A stretch of 64,000 nucleotides of DNA, from assembly GCA_916700875.1 (NCBI GenBank), contig CAKAKS010000072.1:38954614-39018613 (forward strand), given 5' to 3'. The first letter of the stretch is position 1, and each line of letters begins with the position of its first letter. A program made the position numbers and the translations under genes. Positions 25,374 to 37,690 of the stretch are shown in pieces. The notes beneath the pieces are model-generated. The model searched no databases and was not told where the DNA came from. It saw nothing but the letters and a program-made list of their open reading frames with translations. This stretch comes from Sebastes aleutianus (Eukaryota > Chordata > Actinopteri > Perciformes > Sebastidae).

Positions 25374-25454
25374 GTCTAGCTTTTCATTCTCTCTGATACC
25401 CCTTATAGACCGGTTAACATGTTTTTTTCTGTATGTTTTGTGTGTGTTTTCCAG

Positions 25455-25552
25455 GATGGTTGAATACTCGCTGGACCTGCAGAACGTCAACTTCACCGCC
25501 ATCAGAACAGTGAGGGTACTGCGGCCTCTCAAAGCAATTAACAGGGTGCCAA
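25455..25552 (+). CDS. cacna1i: T-type calcium channel alpha-1I, exon for domain I S4 voltage sensor
   Basis: First channel exon visible here, 98 nt. The acceptor is ttttccag and the donor is A|gtaagt. The first base completes a codon from an upstream exon; 32 codons follow (MVEYSLDLQN... ending INRVP), and the last A joins GC of the next exon to make Ser. The segment is the end of the IS3-S4 linker plus IS4, with Arg/Lys gating charges spaced every third residue (RTVRVLRPLKAINR). This helix senses membrane voltage in domain I of CaV3 channels. The string MVEYSLDLQN fits CaV3.3 better than CaV3.1 or CaV3.2, as remembered. The internal Met is not a start codon. A hAT-type MITE ends 81 bp upstream. 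Family certain; paralogue assignment strong. Confidence 0.95.
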
Positions 25553-26413
25553 GTAAGTCACAACACCACAACTTCAGACCGGGGGTTTCCTGTTACCAAA
25601 ATTAATTCAATGTATCGTAATACAATTCTCAGCCAAAATCAGGGAGAGAGTGAACTTTGGCTGCCTCCGCATGATGGCCGGCCTTAGCTGTGTGTTCATC
25701 TCTGAGTTAGGCAGAGAGTTGGTGCCAACTCCGACGCGTCATCAAATGATTTATCTGCTGTTTATAAACGAAATGTTCAAGTCATGCTGAAGAAAAACCG
25801 AGAAAGGCTGTTCATTCATGTAATGCCGGCTGTGGCTCTCATTCAGCACCACGGACAGCTGCCAGCCTGCCAGAGTCTGGGAGCCTGGTCGCTGTCCGAG
25901 GTGCTGAACATGAGTCATTGAGCCAGAAATACCTCAACTGTGAACACGTTCAGATTAGATGACAACAAGCTGCACTTAGTACTCGCTGGAGAGAGAGAGT
26001 GGGATTACTGTGGAGCCGTGGTGGTATTTAAAGTTTATTTGATGTGCCTTCTGAATTGTGAAAACATTGTTTGTTGTTTTTACAATTCAGTGACTGGTAC
26101 CATGCCATTACATTTCATAACATAACATAACCATCCCCTACCTTACCACACCTGTATCAGAGGTACACTATCTAATAGCGGTTGCTAACAAGCGACTAAA
26201 TGAGACTACTAAACGTCATCGCGCCGACTCGTCTTCCTTTACAGCCTCGTTGTGTAGACTTGCGTTCATGTGATGTGGTGTAGTTTGTTTATAGCCTCAC
26301 GTTAGCTTTTTACTCCTGGTGATTGCATTCACTCTTCAAAAATAATTAAAGTGGCGTTCATTTTTGGAAATTATCTTGCTGAACAAAACATGTAAGTATC
26401 ATAAACGTTTATT

Positions 26414-26890
26414 ACCTCCGCCAAGGCTGAAGGCCTACGAAGGAGGTTATGTTTTCACCGGCGTTAGTTTGTTGGTTTGTCCGTTACCAGGATTACTCCA
26501 AAAGTCTGTGATGGATTTGAATGACATTTTTTGGAGGGGTGGTGTGTTGCACCATAAAGAAGCCATTTGATTTTGGTGGCGATCCGGATCATTATCCGGA
26601 TTCAGGAATATTTTTAAAACTGTAGAATCTGCGTTTTTTCACATTAAACTCTTTCACTTGAGTTCAAACAAAGCACACTTGGTGATTGTTGGAAAGAGTA
26701 ACGACGACGGTTTAGGTGAGTTTTTTTTCTGTCCAGTTTGAATGAAGTGTTTTCGATGCTCCGCTACGTACAGCTGATCTCAACATCAACACAAATACAC
26801 ATGGATGATGGCGCAAGCTTAAGGGAGAGGGGGGGCAATCGTACTCGGGCACCTTGGCGGAGGTCTGCGCTCTCCGAGTGCCATTCTACA
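26414..26890. mobile_element. element with ACCTCCGCCAAGG inverted ends
   Basis: ACCTCCGCCAAGG at 26414-26426 is the exact reverse complement of CCTTGGCGGAGGT at 26852-26864. Inside are AGGAGGTTATGTTTTCACCG, GGCGATCCGGATCATTATCC and, past the right arm, CTCTCCGAGTGCCATTCTA. This matches a widespread fish MITE-like family from memory. No ORF. Confidence 0.75.
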
Positions 26891-27039
26891 TTCTAGTTTG
26901 CCACAGAGTTTATATTCTGTAATAATCCAAAACCCAATGGAACAATCCCATTGGCTTTTTGTCGAGGGAACCAGGGTGATACTAACTTCCCGGTTTGTCC
27001 TAGAAAAATCAGTCATCCCTGCAGCACTCTATATATGAT

Positions 27040-27515
27040 CGATACGTACATAGTGTCCTTTCAAAATAAACTTCCGTTTTCACAGGAAGTTTAGGTTTAG
27101 GCAACACAACCATTTAGGTAGGGTTAGGAAACGGTCATGTTTGACGTTAACTTCACTGAATAGCGACTGACGATACCGACGAGTCACGTGACTAAAGACT
27201 GATACGATAAAATAAGTCAAATATTACTTTTAGTTTCACACGCGTTACAAACAGCGGTCTCCTGGTTGAAAGTCTAGTTTGTTTGTCCCATCCACCACCA
27301 CTGTCTCCCACCCGCCCTTAAGCGGACTCTCACACTATTAATACTACGTCACTTGCTCCGACCGTCGAATAATGCCGCGGGTGGGTTTACATTGGAGTTA
27401 GATGAAAGTCCGGTTCGTCACAAACTGTCACTAAAGGTTGCCTCTGTGCATCTGATGCCGAGAGGCGCTGACCAAACCGCGATATTTGACAAGCTGGAAG
27501 TGAGAACGGGTTGAT
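27040..27515 (-). repeat. R1-like repeat copy
   Basis: Reverse orientation: CTTTCAAAATAAACTTCCG, GGTTTAGGCAACACAACC, AACAGCGGTCTCCTGGTTGA, GAGAGGCGCTGACCAAACCG, and AAGTGAGAACGGGTTG at the end. Longest of the R1-like copies that carry the TGCCGAGAGGCGCTGACC terminal module. Confidence 0.75.
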
Positions 27516-28969
27516 TAAACAGGAGAATACACATTTTGGCATTGCATTTCATTTAATAAAAGTCAGTAGCAAAAATAAAAGCCTTTTTTCTGGGAGTTTG
27601 TTCCAGATGAGTACTGCAAAGAAACTAAATGCTAACCAAAAGCAATCCTGTCCCAGGCAATCTGAGAGGTCTGGAAGGTTCATCATGTAGCAGCAGAATG
27701 TACTGAAGATAAACTTATGATTAAACACAAACAAAACACAAATAGATTGAGCCAGTACATCAGATTTAGTCACTCCTAGATGCTCACAGATGGCTCCCGG
27801 TATTGTTAGCGACACAGTAAATGCTGCAGTACTGATACAGTGCCACGCCGTTATTCATTCTGGATGCAGCACCGTACATGTCGACACAAACCCGACTGCC
27901 AAACGCAGCCCGAATGCCTCGTTGTCTTGGCTGTGATTATGTTGATTGTGTACCTGTTGTTTCACTGAGCTGGCCTGCTGGTTTGCAGGTGCCATGTGAG
28001 CACATTTATCTACACAAAAATAACAACAGGGAGGTCACATTTCGTCTCTGCTCAGCCAGTGTGTCGTATATTATTAGCTGCTCAAGTCATTTCATCCTGT
28101 GTGAGGACGCCGAGTTCATAGAGCTATTTAAATTCCTAAAAAAAAGTAAGCTGATTCACCCTGAGCTGTTCTAATTTGGACCAAATCTCCTCTCCTCAGC
28201 ACCCAGAACCATCACGTTGTGAAGTGTTTTGAACGCCCAAAACCCGTCACTTTGTCTCTGAGTCTCTGCGTCCCATTTTGATGAGAATAACCAGAGCTCG
28301 CTTCTACACTCGCTTTGTGCTTCATGGGTCTAAATTGCACCTAGCAGGCAATAATCTTAAGGAGCTATGAGTACTCTCTAAGTCGGATATGCCGGCGCTT
28401 GAAGTTAATGTTGTTTTGCTTCCTTCATGAGTGTAATTGCTAAACCTCCCACTGCTCATAAATTTGCTACATAAACTATCCCAGCAATTTATTTTTATTT
28501 TTTTCTCTGAGCAGGTGAAGCGAATTTGTTCGGTCACAGAGAAATGTGTGTTGATTTCTGTATTTGTATTTATAATCTATACAGAACATGTATGAGCATG
28601 CACACATGGAGAGCACTTGAACCTACATGTTTCCACGGGGAGAGTCAAGGACACTCCAGTTCTCTGCATGCCTGTCTCCACTTTGTCCATTCTACCCCTC
28701 TGTCTTTCTTTCTTTCTTTCTTTTTGTCCTGCTGTCTGTCTCTATTGGCTCCATTTTTATTTTTTCTCTCTCCCTGTCATGTCCTTTTCTTTTTATAAAT
28801 GTTTTGCTTTGCATCATTCAGTCAGGGCCAATCTTTTTAATCTTCATTTTTACAATACTTCTACCCAAACCAAGTCGTTTTTGTTTAACCAAAGCAGTGT
28901 GAGATAACAAAATGCTTTTATTACACTGTATTGTAATCATTTTGGAAAGCACTGACACATGATTCAAGC

Positions 28970-29336
28970 TGGTCTCATACAACATTCATAGCTATACCTA
29001 CGAAAAGTAATGAACTGTATTTTTTGTATATCCCACAACATCATTGTGTATGTAATCAGGAACCAGGAAGAATAGAGAATGACTAACGCCGTGTAGGGAG
29101 GATGTCGGGGTGGATGGGCGGGTCCAAAAGCACCGGTCTTTCACCCAGGAGACCGCTGTTTGTGTCTCGTGTGAAACCAGAAGTCAACGCTGATTTATTT
29201 GTCACGTAAATTCTGAATTTAAGTTATTCCACTTCCGTAGTTATTTTAAACCTCACTATGTAGTTTTGTTGCCTGAACGTTAAAAGTTTCCTGTGAAGAT
29301 GAAGACAAAGTTTATTTAGAAAAGACTGTATGCATG
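28970..29336 (+). mobile_element. R1 MITE, right end missing
   Basis: Left end TCTCATACAACATTCATAG, then GGTGGATGGGCGGGTCCAAA and TTTCACCCAGGAGACCGCTG. Ends abruptly after AGACTGTATGCATGT at 29336, where an unrelated repeat begins. Confidence 0.83.
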
Positions 29337-29445
29337 TTGTTGTTCTTTGTCTTTTGGCTGATCCCGTTAGAGGTTGCCAGATTTGGCATAGGTTTTACGC
29401 CGGATGCCCTTCCTGACGCAACTGTTGACACAATTGTTGACTGTA
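29337..29445 (+). repeat. interspersed repeat fragment (GCCGGATGCCCTTCCTGACG)
   Basis: TTTGTCTTTTGGCTGATCCC and GGTTTTACGCCGGATGCCCT-TCCTGACGCAAC are hallmarks of a common teleost LINE-associated repeat. Heavily shortened. Confidence 0.6.
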
Positions 29446-30724
29446 AATGTCCCGTAGGTGTGAATGTGAGCGTGAATGGTTGTCTGTCTCTATGTGTCAG
29501 CCCTTTGATAGTCTGGTGGCCTAGTCCTCTAACCTATACGACCATGATGGCCTTCTTTCTCTGTTCTTAACAGGGTGGTTTTGGTTGCCTTAACTCATCC
29601 AGACGTTAACCATAGAAGTGACGGATCACAAAGAAGTCATTTTCTGTCATGTTGTTTTGTAAATGTCTACTAAACTGAACTTGAATGTGTTTTACAGCTC
29701 AAACAATGACAAGTGTTTAGAGTCTAAACCATGTTCATGCATCTGTAACAGAGCTTAGAAACAAGCTAGAAAAGAAAGTCAATACAATAGATGGGATAAC
29801 AGAAGGAAAAATAGATCCCCTGTCTCTAGATTGATGCTTTCATTGTGGTTTATTCAGCAACATTTCAATGAGGACACGACATTTGAGTTAAGGAAGAATA
29901 AAAGAAAAGAAGAAGCAGGTGAAAAGGGAGAGAGAAAAAAAGAAGACAGAAAGAGAGACAAACGAGGGAGGGAAGCAGGGATTATCCAGCTCCAAAGGAT
30001 AGGCGAAGATGGACGAGAGGAAGAGAGGGATGATGAGAGCAGAGATGCGGGGGTACTCAGATGAGCAGGCTATTACGATGACAGATAGAGCCGAGGAGAC
30101 AAGTGCAAGGGGATGGAGGGAGATGGAGATAAAATGAGCGAGGGGACACAGAGAGGACGAAGGACCGGAGAGTGGAAGATCAGATGGGAGACGGGAGATG
30201 ACTAGATCTTAGAGAAGAGGAAGAGGCGATGCAACCACTACACTCATTTATTTAGTATTATTATTATTTGTTGTATATAATATGCAGGTTGATTGACAAG
30301 CAGCACAATCCCAAGACCTATTCATACACATAAACGCTCATACACAATACATGTTCTTCAAATTTAATGAACTGCTGTTGGCTGATGCGTTAATCCCAAT
30401 GTCGTAATTTCCCTCAGACCTCGAGTCTAAAGTAGATCCACACACACCGTCTAATTTGAAGCCATCATGGTCCCGTGCACTGTATCTCTAAGACATTTGC
30501 AGTAATTGGGTGGTTTCAGTGTCATCTTAGGTCTTACCTGTCGGTTGTGATCTCCTTTCCTTTAGCCATGATGATTATTTCATGCTAAACTAACTATCTC
30601 CGAAGCTCTCGCAGCTACTCCTTGAGGAAACTAACTGAAAGTGCCCGATAGTGAGAGGATACTGGTTGATTCTTTGGCGCATGCCCCATGCCAATGTTCA
30701 ATGCAAGTGCAGGAAGCAGTGATC

Positions 30725-31165
30725 CCTTTATTTAACGTATGCTCAAATCATAACATGACAAACTGCAGCCCAACAGGCAACAACAGCTGTCAGTGTGTCA
30801 GTGTGCTGACTTGACTATGACTTGCCCCAAACTGCATGTGATTATCATAAAGTGGGCATGTCTGTAAAGGGGAGACTCATGGGTACCCATAGAACCCATT
30901 TACATTCACATATCTGGAGGTCAGAGGTCAAGGGACCCCTTTGAACATGGCCATGTCAGTTTTTCCTTGCTAAAATTTTGCGTACCAATGGATTCATTAG
31001 GTTTTCTAGTTTGATTTGATAGCGGTATCACTCACTCTAGCTTTAAAACTGAGCCTGCTACAACCTCCGAACAAGAGATGAAAAATTACTTTATGAGAGT
31101 TACAGAAATTAGTTGCGTTAAAATGAATTTGCGTTATCATCACGTTAACTCTGACAGCCCTACAT
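30725..31165 (+). repeat. interspersed repeat R3, partial
   Basis: About 240 bp are near-identical to 17215-17440 (CAGCCCAACAGGCAACAACA, GGGTACCCATAGAACCCATT). Right end reads CACGTTAACTCTGACAGCCC. Unlike the 17-kb copy it keeps the TAAAACTGAGCCTGCTACAA segment, also present in reverse at 47.77 kb. Confidence 0.85.
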
Positions 31166-33813
31166 AAACAGAATCTTTCCCTACACTTGACATGACATAA
31201 AATAGTTGAATGTTTGTGTGTAGAACGCATCTGTCTAGGAAAGCATAAACGCCTTCTTGAACTGGTATCGAATGGCACACTTACGCTTCATAAAGTATCG
31301 ACAGGACAATTACCGACATAAATATGAAAAGTGTCAGGTTATTTTGTAAACCTCCAGCCGGATGAAAAGGTCAGTTTATATCAAACCCAGTCGTGTGCGC
31401 TCGCTCTGCGCCGGCACCAGCTGCCAAAAGCCACTTATTTCACTCCTCTTTATTTGTTGGATGAATAAAGAAGCAATTCTCTCCTTTATTAAAGACAATT
31501 TACCACAGAGCTCGTCTCGGGAGTAATTCAATCTCCATGCTTGCGGGAGGGACACACAAACACACTATCATGCACAGACATTGCACAGGGAATATATGCA
31601 GGGGGACAAAACCACAACCAATGCAAAGCCAACAAACACTTGCATAAACCCCGTCGTAGACACATATACAGACTGAATCAGCGGAGGATGTGTGAAGTGA
31701 ACAGAAGAGTCAGTTAATGGGACGCTAATGGAAATTATCCAGGCCTGGTTCCCACTGGCCACAGCTTAAAGGACTGGGCTTGTTTACTACATTACCCACA
31801 GTACCCCCCTCTGGGAAAAATGCCGCATTAGCAGCCAAGGTAACGTCATCTGCCGCCCCTGTCTTTTCATTTATTCTTTTCATTTATATTCTGTTTATTC
31901 TCACTTCTAATCTAGTTTTCACTTTTGCTCATTTCCTTTTTTTCTCCGCTCCCCTCCTGCTCCCGCCTGCCTGCCTGCTGTAAATGATTAAAGTTCCCTT
32001 TTTATATAAAACAAACATTTGTTATTCTATTTAGCCGAACACTTGGTAATACTCCGTGATCAAATAGCCAGGCTAATTTTAACTTAATTATAGCTTTAAT
32101 TCTACTTCCTGGAGGAAACGATTTTGAGTCTTTTCATCTTTTAATCACATCTCGTCCTTTTTATGTGCTGTGTTATCTCTCTGCTTTCTATACTATATGT
32201 CTCTTTAGCATTCCTTCTTTTATTTGTTATTTAACTGCTTATTTGGATACATAAAGTTTACTGTTATTCCTATTGATTACTTGTAATTTAATACCAGGGT
32301 GTCTTGAGTGATATTGCAGCACTATAAGACTTCAAACAGACTAAATCATTGTGAGGAAAAGAGACTTCTGTTTCAACTTTCTCAAAGGAAATCAGGTTGT
32401 GTGATGATGTGTTGTATTTGGCACCAACGCAGCCGCGGTTTGACTTCAGATCCGGTACGGTTCACATCAGGGTAATTTAGTTGGATTCAGATCAAACTAG
32501 CTTGATTTGACTGGAGTTTAAGCCATCAATAGAAATGGATACAAGTATGTACTGTATTATATATCCTTTGCCCTGGCTGGTAGTGAGAGCTAACAGCTTT
32601 TTGAGAATTTTGAGGAATTGCATACCCACAAATTATTAAATATTTACATCGAAAATCCAAACTAAGCTCAGCAGACTTTTCACCAGAGGTCATGCCGGTG
32701 TCTGTCTGTGTTTATACCAACAGAATGAGAGAAGAAGGACGTCTAATATTTTCCCCAACAAAACTGAAATCTCGCCCTTTGAGGGGGATTTAAATTCTCA
32801 TGGGAAATGTGCACTCACCAGTTGTGATTGGCCAGCTCCTGCAACGCTAAAGAACATTTTACACAAGGAGATATAAAACCAGAAAGTTGCATCCATCTCT
32901 AACTGGATGATTCTTTATTATTCACACAGAAAACAAATCAAATATTTGATGTTTTCATTTTTGAAATATACATCAGTCAAGTATCCTTAAAGGCGGTTCA
33001 CAGCTCCCTTCTCGTCTGCTTCTTCAGACTGAAACATCTTAAGTCATCAGGACATTTGGCAGGACCCCTGGGAGAAGGTCTGAGGACCGCCTGCCCACTT
33101 ACCCTTGATTAGTCGGCTAAACGCTGTATCAATCCTCCATCTATTTTACAGATAGAATTTAACCCCTGCTTTAGTTTCCTTATACAGATCAGAGCCAAAG
33201 TAATGGGCCATGGGATCACAATTAGTGTGGGAGATTAGAGATTGATTAGCTAATTATGATAATACCGAGGCTTATATGGAAATGCCGACGTGATGTAAGT
33301 TTTAAGAGTGGGAGGGATGAGAGGGGATCGGTCTGAATGAGAGAGAGAGAGAGAGGTAGTTAGGTGGAACGATGAGAAATGGGAGTGTTTCTGTGTACGA
33401 GTGCACAAATTAGACACATCAATATGTGTGTTTGTGTATTTCTACCATTAAAGACAAATGAGAAAAATGAGAATCCGTTGCAGGTTCTTTCTTCACGGTT
33501 TAAATTTTGGATTTAAAGCAGCAGTGGACAGCACGGCTGCCAAAAGTACTTCACGGCCCTGTCCCACTTTCCTTTTAAGGTCATGAATCACTGTATCTCG
33601 GTAAATGCTCCTATATTGCAACAGGTTAAAAAAAATCATTTACATCATTCCCGTGCACCCCGTGCATGTCCAGACTGGAGGGAGTCAGAAGTTCTCATTT
33701 TGATCCGGTCAGCAGCTGTCTGCATGGCTCCGTCTCAGCTGAGTCTCACGTAACCGCAACCTGAACTGAAGCCTTTATTTACGATTCAAGACTATGTTTT
33801 CGACAATACCTGC

Positions 33814-34194
33814 TTAAAAGTGAGGGTGATGTGCCTCCCTACCCCCCCCCCAAAAAAAAGCGCTGAATAATATATTTATCCACATTTTACGACCAGCAGA
33901 GCAGAGTGTGCTGTGGATCTTTATCCAATCATAATCAACCGTTGTGTAGCCTAATTCAAATGAAATCAAAGAGATCTGACATCCAGCCCGCTGCAGTCTC
34001 ATAATGAACCCAAAATATTTTTCGCCGCTGCCCGGGACCGTGGAGTTCTCGCTGCTCGGTGCGCCCTCTGTCCCTGCGGGGAGGGACGGGATTCCCGGTG
34101 CGACTGTCAACCGGGGCGGACTGTCCTCAGTGCGAGGAGTCTCCTTTACCATGCTTATGCTATGTGACTTTTTGCCATCAGCATTCATAACCAT
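33814..34194 (-). other. unassigned 126-aa open frame over a GC-rich patch
   Basis: Minus-strand frame starting MVMNADGKKSHSIS, rich in Pro, Gly, Ser and Thr, with no domain, signal peptide or membrane segment that I recognise. The GC-rich core is 34020-34140. No splice context or neighbouring exon was found. It may be an unlisted repeat or a chance frame. Not called as a gene. Confidence 0.2.
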
Positions 34195-35439
34195 ACGACC
34201 TTTATGATTGCATCATTTACTAGAGCACCAAGTTCTTCATAGATCTAACGTTAGCCCCGCCATTGTTCTCTCAAAGTGCTCCAGATTGATGCCTTTCAAT
34301 TTAATATGTTCAAAGTGTTTCTTTCGGGGGAGCACCACACCACAGTCTCTCAAAATCCCGTTGGAAACACTGTCATCCAAAACTAATTCTTTGATGGCTC
34401 TTTACAAAAACATATAGCCTACACTAGATGTAGCTGAGCGGTCAGCCAGGCTAATGTGTGTGTAGACCTGTCTGTGGCTGGCTCCGTCAAAGACTTAAGG
34501 TCCGATGCATCGCGCATCAAAAGGTCAACACGGCCGCTCCGTTGCTACACCTCCTCCAGACGTGGAAGCGAAATGTAATTATCTTTTGCCTGAATTTGGA
34601 GGACACAACTAACCTTTAGTATCCTCTGTGCGCTGAGTTTTCAAAGTCTATCGGGCGATGTTAAAATGAAATATGGTGGAATCCACAAAAAAAAATGTTT
34701 TATTGGTCCTCACCCACACGTTTTCTTTTTATTCGCTGTCGCTGTGCTTTTAAAATGTTTCAGTCAGAGATCTGTGTAAAGATCAGGACACAAAGCATTC
34801 ACACAAGCATCATTATAGTCTCTCATAGCCAGATCATTCTCCTGTGCTGTGTCAGCGCTAAAGAAAGGTCTGTCTCCGCACATTATCACTCTGGTATAAA
34901 GGGGGGAGAAAGTTTCTTTAAACCAATCACAATCGTCTTGAACAACGCTAAACACATGATGCAGCAACGGCACCCTTGCAAAATAGATAGTGTAATGGGA
35001 GGAGAATGCCACATGAAATACACAGTGGCTCATACCCACAGTCTACATCCAGTCCTTACTTGAAGTTTAATACAACACAAATCTGATATCAGAGAAGATC
35101 TTGGTACAGCATGCATAGACACATTCATACCAAGAACTTAAAGTAACATAAGATTTACCCAGCCTCATACAGTATGCCCCGCGCCATATAGAATCACGTA
35201 ATCACACTACCTTGAAACTTGACCTGACTGTATAAAGTGACCTGTGGTGACCTGTAGGATAATCACAGCCTCATGAAACTTTACAGCCACAAACTGGAGA
35301 CCTAGAGCATTCAGATGATGGATGAATTTCCTAGCGAGGTTGACAGTAAGGGGTTTCTGAGCAGTTTATACAACAGAAGTGATCGCCGAAAAATGTAATT
35401 CTTGCAGAAATCTCCAAATGTCAAACGTTTTTGATCCCA

Positions 35440-36025
35440 AATCACAGCATGGCTTTTTCTATGGTGTTCCGCAAGGTCTTGGTGCCTTAATGTGGTATTT
35501 TGGAGGGATTATTAACCAGTTTTATCAATTCTCCAGTGGTAATAAATGGTTAAATTTAGCTCCAAATCTGCGTAACAAATGCTATCAACCCAAAACTTGC
35601 TGCAACAACTCTTGAGACATAAATAAGCATGAGGATAACCATTCTATACTTCCATCATAATGTTCTAAGCTCTTACACACTTTTATTTTTATTTCAATAA
35701 TTGATTAATTAATTAATTCATGTTTATATCGGATTTATAACTAGAATAACATGACACACAGTGCCGAGCTGCATCTCAAATTAATCTTCAGGTTCCCAGC
35801 TTTCAGATGATGTACACCACTTCTATGTAACATCTACTGTTGACCTGCTATCTCCCCCTAAAGACCCCCTGTACCCCACTTAAAAAAGACAAAACTGGGC
35901 CTAATGTGGGTCTCACAGGGTTAAAAAAAAAAAAAAAAAGATTAGAAAAAAAGCAGTTTTGACCTGATGAAGATTTGACTGCGATCAAAACGTTTAGGCC
36001 GTTTAAATAAATTTGTGGTTTGGAG
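35440..36025 (+). repeat. possible LINE-derived scraps
   Basis: 35440-35490 encodes QHGFFYGVPQG, which resembles the GVPQG box of LINE reverse transcriptases, but the continuation does not fit. 35955-36022 (GACCTGATGAAGATTTGACT, CGATCAAAACG, TTTAAATAAATTTGTGG) resembles a LINE-associated 3' tail. A poly-A run lies at 35924-35939. Weak evidence. Confidence 0.3.
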
Positions 36026-36409
36026 TCGTTACTAATAAATCCATCACATAAATGCTACTGAAAGTATCCTGAAAGTTCTGTTCGGACTGTTTGAGGGAAG
36101 GATAAACTTGGAAATCTGAAAAAACTAAACTAATGATATGGTGAAGCAAACCAATCCATTTTGGGAACAAGCACAAGTTCAACTCACTATCCTTCAGTCC
36201 ATCGAAGGTTACATCTGTGGGTCATGTCCTTCATGGAGAGTGGATGAGGACACAGTTTATAGATGCAGCTGGACTCACCTCCGAGCCAACAAGAAGAGTG
36301 TCACAGTATAGTTCAGATTAGAGATGGGTCAGTTTTAGAGCTGAGGTTGTCGTACTGAGGGGTTCGAGTTATATGTGTCATCATGATATAAATGCTTTTG
36401 TCTCTTCAG

Positions 36410-36569
36410 GCATGCGCATCCTCGTGAACCTGCTGCTAGACACTCTGCCCATGCTGGGCAACGTCCTCCTCCTCTGCTTCTTCGTCTTCTTCATCTTCGG
36501 CATCATCGGCGTGCAGCTGTGGGCGGGGCTGCTGAGGAACCGCTGCTACCCGGAGGAGAACTTCACGCT
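36410..36569 (+). CDS. cacna1i: cacna1i exon for IS4-S5 linker, IS5 and start of the turret
   Basis: 160 nt, acceptor tctcttcag, donor CT|gtgagt. It begins with GC completing a Ser codon, then 52 codons, and ends with CT completed by C of the next exon (Leu). The product runs MRILVNLLLDTLPMLGN, then a hydrophobic IS5 helix (LLLCFFVFFIFGIIGVQLW), then AGLLRNRCYPEENFT at the outer mouth. NFT is an N-glycosylation sequon and NRC a conserved turret cysteine. MRILVNLL with FGIIGVQLW is the CaV3.3 pattern. GC content rises sharply over flanking intron. An 86-aa minus-strand reading frame over this exon is its shadow. Confidence 0.96.
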
Positions 36570-37429
36570 GTGAGTCACTGTTTGGTCTGTCTGTGTGTGT
36601 GAAAAAGGAAGCGTGAGAGTGTGATGCTCGGGGATCTGTGACCTGTCTGTCCGTCAGCTGTGAGTGTGTGTAATATCTACACACACACTGATTCATGTAT
36701 GTGTTTCCATCAGGTGTGTGTCAACATGGGTCTGTCACCTCTCCTATCCCCCCCTCAGTGTGACTCTAGAAAATTAATTAAATCATCTTCTCAATTTACT
36801 GCTATAACCATGGAGAGATGAAGTCTCTCTCTCTCTCTCTAATATAACGAGGCTGATCGCAAACCAAAATGTGCACAAAGCAAATATCATTATCTCAGAG
36901 CCATTTAATTAAAAAACAAAACTCTTTTTCTTTCACCCTCCCAGGCCCGTCCTCTTCACAACCTCTGCTACACACTGTCAAATCGTTAAAACTATTTTAG
37001 CATAGATGCTGTCAGCTATAATAAGGACTTCAAGAGAGCTTCCATGTAATCATGTAGTTCCAAAAAAACAAGTTAAAATGACAAAATAACAGAGAACAGA
37101 AAAACTGGACCGAGAGAGAGAAAATGAAACAAGGAAACAAAAATGACTTCAAAAGAAAGGTCACCCAACTTGTGAGGGGTTTGATATTGGCACGCACCAA
37201 CCCGATATCACGCCAAAGCGTGTAATAGACCCGCCTGTCCACCAGAAGACAGCGTGTCAGTGTCACGTTTTCCCTCGCAGAGGCGTGAATCTTAGGGTGG
37301 CAAAATCGATCAACAAACCGTGCCCGAGAACGCTATTGAGCGTTCACACTAATCAATCCAACTGGACTTTGGGGACAAGTGTACTCAGATCCGGGCCCGT
37401 GTTCCTGATGTGAAAGCACCCTTACACGC

Positions 37430-37690
37430 CTGTATTAACGTGCTGTACCAGCAGGCGGGCAACAAAGCCACTGACTTAGGCTTGGGCAACAAAACCACTT
37501 AGTTAGGTTAAGGGAAAACGTCATGGTTGGGCTTAAAATAAGTACATAAACTAAGTAAAACACGTATGGAAACAATGTAAAGTCAGTGTGTCACATGACA
37601 TCCGCCACTACAAAACACCAGACAAAAGTCACTAACGTAACTTGCCAAACAAAACAGCGGTCTGTTTGTTTGACCCGCCCAGCAGGAGGT
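37430..37690 (-). repeat. R1-like repeat copy
   Basis: GGGCAACAAAACCACTTAGT, AAACGTCATGGTTGGGC, TAAACTAAGTAAAACACGTA and AACAGCGGTCTG. Closest relative is 59420-59620, same orientation. Confidence 0.7.

Larger units (their letters stand above)
25553..36409 (+). other. cacna1i intron between S4 and S5 exons (10,857 bp)
   Basis: GT-AG intron with phase-matching flanks (A|gtaagt ... tctcttcag|GC). Recognised contents are listed separately: a CCTCCGCC-ended element near 26.4 kb, MITE-family copies at 27.0 and 29.0 kb, and an interspersed repeat at 30.7 kb. Nothing assignable was seen in 25553-26410, 27520-28970 (a TTTC run at 28708-28723), 29450-30720 (a strongly purine-rich strand at 29880-30200), 31170-33810 and 34200-35370. 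Confidence 0.85.

Noticed and set aside
25224..25571. 115-aa minus-strand frame across the S4 exon
   Set aside because: Spans part of a hAT MITE and the antisense of a well-supported exon.
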